DNA of 7,136 bases from Bacillota bacterium (lineage in GTDB: Bacteria > Bacillota > Clostridia > Christensenellales > SZUA-584): the NCBI GenBank assembly GCA_023461435.1, contig JAEYLC010000042.1:1-7136 (forward strand), given 5' to 3'. Positions 4,096 to 7,136 of the stretch are shown here, in pieces. How positions within the stretch are numbered: position 1 is the first letter of the stretch; each line of letters opens with the position of its first letter. Position numbers and translations under genes: made by a program. Under the pieces are notes generated by a model. It searched no databases, was not told where the DNA came from, and was given only the letters and a program-made list of their open reading frames with translations.

Positions 4096-5643
4096 ATGTT
4101 TCGCTCATCCTCGAAAAAAAAGCAGGCTGTCATTGACGAAGCGGTCAAAGAAATAAATCAGGATTTTGAAGAGACTCCTTTTTCAAAATCACTCGAAACC
4201 AATGTGGCTTTGATCAAAGAGCTGTTTAAGGACGTTGACATCATCGTCACGAAATATATCGAAAGCGCCGGGCCGGACGCCCAACGCTACTGCATCATCT
4301 ACACTCAGGGTATGACTGACGACAGCAGGATCAACGACAACATTATCAAACCGCTGCTATTGTCTCCTCCGCCCGAGGGCGGGAAAAATATCATCCAAGC
4401 CTTTATGGAAAAGGTGATTCAGATTGACGATGTTGAGCAGACGGACAGCGTTCAAAGCGTCGTGGAAGCCGTCAGCAGCGGCAGTACCGTACTGTTTGCC
4501 GAAAATGAAAAGGACGCGCTGATACTCGGCACCAAGAGCTATTCTTCGCGCGCCATCACTGAGCCGGAGAACGAACGGACACTGAGCGGCCCGCGCGAGG
4601 GGTTTACCGAGGCAATGATGACGAACCTGTCGTTGCTGCGCCGCAGAGTGCGAACGAACAAGCTGAAAATGAAATTCTATACAATCGGCAAGCGCACCAA
4701 AACACAAACCTGTATCTGTTATTTGGACGGCATCGTGAACGAAAAGATACTGGCTGAGCTTTATAAACGCCTTGCAAAGATCGATATCGACACTGTTCTC
4801 GACAGCAACTATATATCCGAACTGGTCAGGGATGGTCCGTCTTCACCTTTTCGCACCACCGGTTATACCGAAAGGCCGGATACGGTGATTTCGCGCTTGC
4901 TCGAAGGCCGTATCGCGCTCGTCGTGGACGGCAGCCCATCCGTGCTGACGCTGCCGTTTCTTTTCGTGGAGAATTTTCAGAGCAGTGAAGACTATTACAT
5001 GAACTACTACTATGCTTCGTTCTCCCGAATGCTGCGTATTTTCGGATTCATTCTGACCCTTATCGTACCGGGGCTTTATATCGCGATCGTCGCCTACCAT
5101 CACGAAATGCTGCCCACGCAGCTGCTGCTCAATATCGCCGCCGAGCGGTCGAGCGTTCCGCTGCCCGCTTCCGTCGAAGCGTTTATGATGCTGATTGTAT
5201 TCGATATTCTTCGTGAAACGGGCGTCAGAATGCCGTCGAACATCGGCCAGGCACTCAGCATTGTGGGGGCTCTTGTCATCGGGCAGTCCGCCGTGGAAGC
5301 CAGGATGGTGGCGGCGCCGATGATCATCATCGTAGCGCTCACCGGCATTACAAATTTGCTGGTGCCGAAGCTCAGCGGTCCTGTGATATATATTCGATAC
5401 TTATTTCTTATTGCCAGTTCGCTGCTTGGTTTTTACGGCCTCGTCCTGGCGATCATTGCGGTTGTCATTCATCTGCTCAATCTGCGTTCCTTCGGGATAC
5501 CGCAGATCACCGCCGCGGGCAATGTACGGTTCCAGGAGGTCAAGGATACGGCATTCCGTGCCCCGTGGTGGAAAATGCGGCTGCGCCCCAAGGGTCTCAC
5601 AAAAAACAAAAACCGTACAAAGACGGACGGTGATCCAACATGA
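4096..5643 (+). CDS. Spore germination protein, GerA family A subunit
   Basis: This is the A subunit of a germinant receptor in the spore inner membrane (GerA family, PF03323), which senses small-molecule germinants together with B and C subunits. The 515-residue product has a charged cytoplasmic N-terminal domain (about 1-300) with the family blocks REGFTEAMMTNLSLLRRRVR (167-186) and RLLEGRIALVVDGSP (267-281). The membrane domain follows, with helices near 312-333, 362-375, 385-400, 405-423 and 431-461. It includes the signature LPASVEAFMMLIVFDILRE (356-374) and IGQALSIVGALVIGQSAVEA (383-402). A basic tail (RPKGLTKNKNRTK) ends it. I chose the ATG at 4096, preceded by AAGGGAG. The in-frame ATG at 4024 lacks a site and its extra 24 residues are unlike the family. 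It overlaps the next gene by ATGA. No convincing promoter, including sigma-G type, is visible upstream. Confidence 0.93.
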   Translation: MFRSSSKKKQAVIDEAVKEINQDFEETPFSKSLETNVALIKELFKDVDIIVTKYIESAGPDAQRYCIIYTQGMTDDSRINDNIIKPLLLSPPPEGGKNIIQAFMEKVIQIDDVEQTDSVQSVVEAVSSGSTVLFAENEKDALILGTKSYSSRAITEPENERTLSGPREGFTEAMMTNLSLLRRRVRTNKLKMKFYTIGKRTKTQTCICYLDGIVNEKILAELYKRLAKIDIDTVLDSNYISELVRDGPSSPFRTTGYTERPDTVISRLLEGRIALVVDGSPSVLTLPFLFVENFQSSEDYYMNYYYASFSRMLRIFGFILTLIVPGLYIAIVAYHHEMLPTQLLLNIAAERSSVPLPASVEAFMMLIVFDILRETGVRMPSNIGQALSIVGALVIGQSAVEARMVAAPMIIIVALTGITNLLVPKLSGPVIYIRYLFLIASSLLGFYGLVLAIIAVVIHLLNLRSFGIPQITAAGNVRFQEVKDTAFRAPWWKMRLRPKGLTKNKNRTKTDGDPT

Positions 5644-6776
5644 TAAAAAGAGCGTTGTGCTGCGTTATGCTCTTGCTTGTGGCCCTTTGCGGCGGCTGCT
5701 GGAATTACCGCAGTCTCAGCGAAATGGCCATCGTGTCCGGATTCGCTTTTGATATAGACAAGGAGACCGGGCTTTATAAAGTCTCTTTCCAAATCGTTGA
5801 TTTATCGGGAAATGTCAAGGTGGAGGGCATCAATGCCAAGCTGCTGGAATCCCAAGGCGCGACGCTGTTTGATGCCTGCAGAAACGCCAAGAAGGCTATT
5901 GTGGGAAAGCTCTATTTCGGCCATACGCAGCTGGTGGTGATCAGCGACGAACTTGCACGTGAACAGGATTTAAGAAGCCTTATCGACTGGATGCTGCACG
6001 ATGCGGAAATACGTGAAACATTAAAAATTGTCATTTCCACTGAGAAGACGGCACAAGACATTTTAAAAAACGAAACGCTGATTGGGCCGATTATCGCATT
6101 TGAAGTCAGCAAATACATTGAAGACGATAACGAAGTGACCTTATCGACATCAAATAAACAGCTTTATGAAGTCTATAACACGCTTGAATCCGAAGGCGTT
6201 AATTTGACGCTGCCCGCAATCTGTAATACGGAAAGCGGCGGCAGGACCTTCCCGAAGATATGCGGTACGGCGATATTTAAAGGGCAAAGGTTGGTGGGAT
6301 ATTTAAGCCCGGATGAGTCAAAGTACTTCCTGTTCGCTGTTAATAAGGTGAACGGCGGTCTGCTGACCTTCCCCGCCAGTGGTGAAGGCAAAGACAATGT
6401 GTCGCTGGAGATCAGTGACAACAAAACAGAATGCTCGTTTTCCTACCAGGATGGGAGGCTTGTAATGAAACTCTCGCCCGAAACAGATGTTTTTTTGGAC
6501 GAATGCGAAGTCTCTTTGGACGTGATGGATAAGCAGCAGATCAAAGAGCTCGAAAAAAACGCTGCAAAAATACTCGCGCAGAGGATGGTGCAGACCATCC
6601 AAACCGTACAGTCCAAATTCGGTTCAGATATATTCGGCTTTGGCAGCCAGATCCACAAATCGGATAATGCACTATGGACGAAGCTTAGCAAGGACTGGGA
6701 CACGATTTTTAAAACGCTGGAGGTTCAGGTGATCGCGAAAGTGAACATTATTAACTCGGCTTTAATAAAGGAGTGA
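5640..6776 (+). CDS. Ger(x)C family spore germination lipoprotein, C subunit
   Basis: This is the lipoprotein C subunit of a GerA-type germinant receptor, anchored on the outer face of the spore inner membrane. The 378-residue product, a usual length for the family, opens with a lipoprotein signal: MIKR, a hydrophobic core (5-16), then CGGC with the probable lipidated cysteine at 20. The lipobox has Cys instead of the usual Leu at -3, and five cysteines crowd the first 20 residues. WNYRSLSEMA (21-30) corresponds to the family's WD-RELN motif. GHTQLVVISDELARE (94-108) and the following D-EIRETLKIVIS stretch are typical of its N-terminal domain, and the C-terminal Spore_GerAC domain runs from about 210 to the end. 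Its ATG overlaps the A-subunit stop (ATGA, 5640-5643), so the two are coupled. Substrate specificity cannot be read from it. Confidence 0.92.
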   Translation: MIKRALCCVMLLLVALCGGCWNYRSLSEMAIVSGFAFDIDKETGLYKVSFQIVDLSGNVKVEGINAKLLESQGATLFDACRNAKKAIVGKLYFGHTQLVVISDELAREQDLRSLIDWMLHDAEIRETLKIVISTEKTAQDILKNETLIGPIIAFEVSKYIEDDNEVTLSTSNKQLYEVYNTLESEGVNLTLPAICNTESGGRTFPKICGTAIFKGQRLVGYLSPDESKYFLFAVNKVNGGLLTFPASGEGKDNVSLEISDNKTECSFSYQDGRLVMKLSPETDVFLDECEVSLDVMDKQQIKELEKNAAKILAQRMVQTIQTVQSKFGSDIFGFGSQIHKSDNALWTKLSKDWDTIFKTLEVQVIAKVNIINSALIKE

Positions 6777-6782
6777 ACCGTT

Positions 6783-6998
6783 ATGATTGCCGGTATTGTG
6801 ATTGTCTTATTCACTGGAATTGTGTTTTTCGACTACATCCCGCGCCGAAAAAACCGCAAGAAAAAAGAAAATATTTTCTATGCCGCCGTGCTTGCAGTCA
6901 GCTTCTTTATACTGATGCTTTACAGTTTGGGCTTCGACCTCCCGAGCCCCACAAAGGCGATTGAAAGCATCGTCAAAGCCGTTGTCCCCATTAAATGA
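6783..6998 (+). CDS. Small two-helix membrane protein of the gerA operon
   Basis: This 71-residue protein has a hydrophobic helix at 2-18 (VIVLFTGIVFF), a strongly basic loop (PRRKNRKKKEN, 20-30), a second helix at 31-49 (AVLAVSFFILMLYSLG), and a short tail with LPSPTKAIESIV (53-64). The ATG at 6783 lies six bases after the C-subunit stop, with AAAGGAG upstream spanning that stop. I recall similar small proteins with a YSLG...PSP pattern in clostridial gerA operons, though I cannot name a family. By position it is probably an accessory to the receptor. The basic loop should face the cytoplasm (spore core), putting both termini outside. It is too small to replace the missing B-subunit permease. 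Confidence 0.8.
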   Translation: MIAGIVIVLFTGIVFFDYIPRRKNRKKKENIFYAAVLAVSFFILMLYSLGFDLPSPTKAIESIVKAVVPIK

Positions 6999-7013
6999 TA
7001 AAGGAGAGAAAGT

Positions 7014-7043
7014 TTGAAACAAACAGATAGTAACGTACCCTGA
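7014..7043 (+). other. Start of a following gene that closes after nine codons
   Basis: AAAGGAG is spaced well before TTG at 7014, and TTG AAA CAA ACA reads as M-K-Q-T-D-S-N-V-P, but the frame then meets TGA. No other frame continues as a recognisable protein to the window end. The position is where a GerAB-type permease would be expected, so this may be a truncated gene, a real nine-residue leader, or a sequence error near the end. Confidence 0.3.
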
Positions 7044-7051
7044 AGGCGCAG

Positions 7052-7094
7052 AGAAAGAAGCTGCTGAAGAAAGAAGCTGCTGAAGAAAGAAGCT
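7052..7094. repeat. 16-base tandem repeat, about 2.7 copies
   Basis: AGAAAGAAGCTGCTGA occurs at 7052-7067 and identically at 7068-7083. A third copy matches for eleven bases (7084-7094) then diverges. Sixteen is not a multiple of three, so each unit shifts any frame running through it. Confidence 0.8.
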
Positions 7095-7136
7095 TGAAAA
7101 AAGAATATGGCACATAGTGCTAAGAGGCTATAACGC

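Overview
The window looks like chromosome from a spore-forming clostridial-type Firmicute. The evidence is a gerA-type spore germinant receptor operon on the + strand, purine-rich Shine-Dalgarno sites matching extended forms of AAGGAGGTGA in front of nearly every gene, and AT-rich intergenic promoters. Genus cannot be told from the sequence. Base composition is uneven: the cysteine desulfurase gene is visibly GC-rich, while the DUF2089-like operon and intergenic spacers are AT-rich.

Layout, left to right. (1) Positions 1-190 hold no gene, but contain a nested inverted-repeat element and a rho-independent terminator. (2) A two-gene minus-strand operon encodes a DUF2089-like HTH protein and a small three-helix membrane protein, with a good sigma-A-like promoter upstream. 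(3) A two-gene minus-strand operon encodes a Family 2A (SrpI-type) encapsulin shell protein and, overlapping it by 14 bases, a SufS-type cysteine desulfurase with an N-terminal extension of about 63 residues. This is the layout expected of an encapsulin compartment that packages a cysteine desulfurase. Its candidate promoter resembles the sporulation sigma-K consensus, and a perfect short palindrome lies at the predicted transcription start. (4) A spacer of about 600 bases has one doubtful small ORF and several hairpins or terminators. (5) A very short minus-strand gene encodes a 38-residue Gly/Trp/Cys peptide with Cys every six residues. (6) A divergent + strand operon encodes a GerA-type A subunit, a Ger(x)C lipoprotein and a 71-residue two-helix membrane protein. 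It is followed by a well-placed RBS and TTG start whose frame closes after nine codons, next to a 16-base tandem repeat.

How they may work together: the shell and desulfurase should form a protein compartment that releases sulfur from cysteine as an enzyme-bound persulfide. This role is known for the family and is inferred here. The germination genes would act in the spore inner membrane. The sigma-K-like promoter and the spore neighbourhood suggest, but do not prove, that the desulfurase compartment and the Gly/Trp/Cys peptide belong to the late sporulation programme. The usual B subunit (permease) of the germinant receptor is not in the window. The CysE-type serine acetyltransferase often found with Family 2A encapsulins is also absent.
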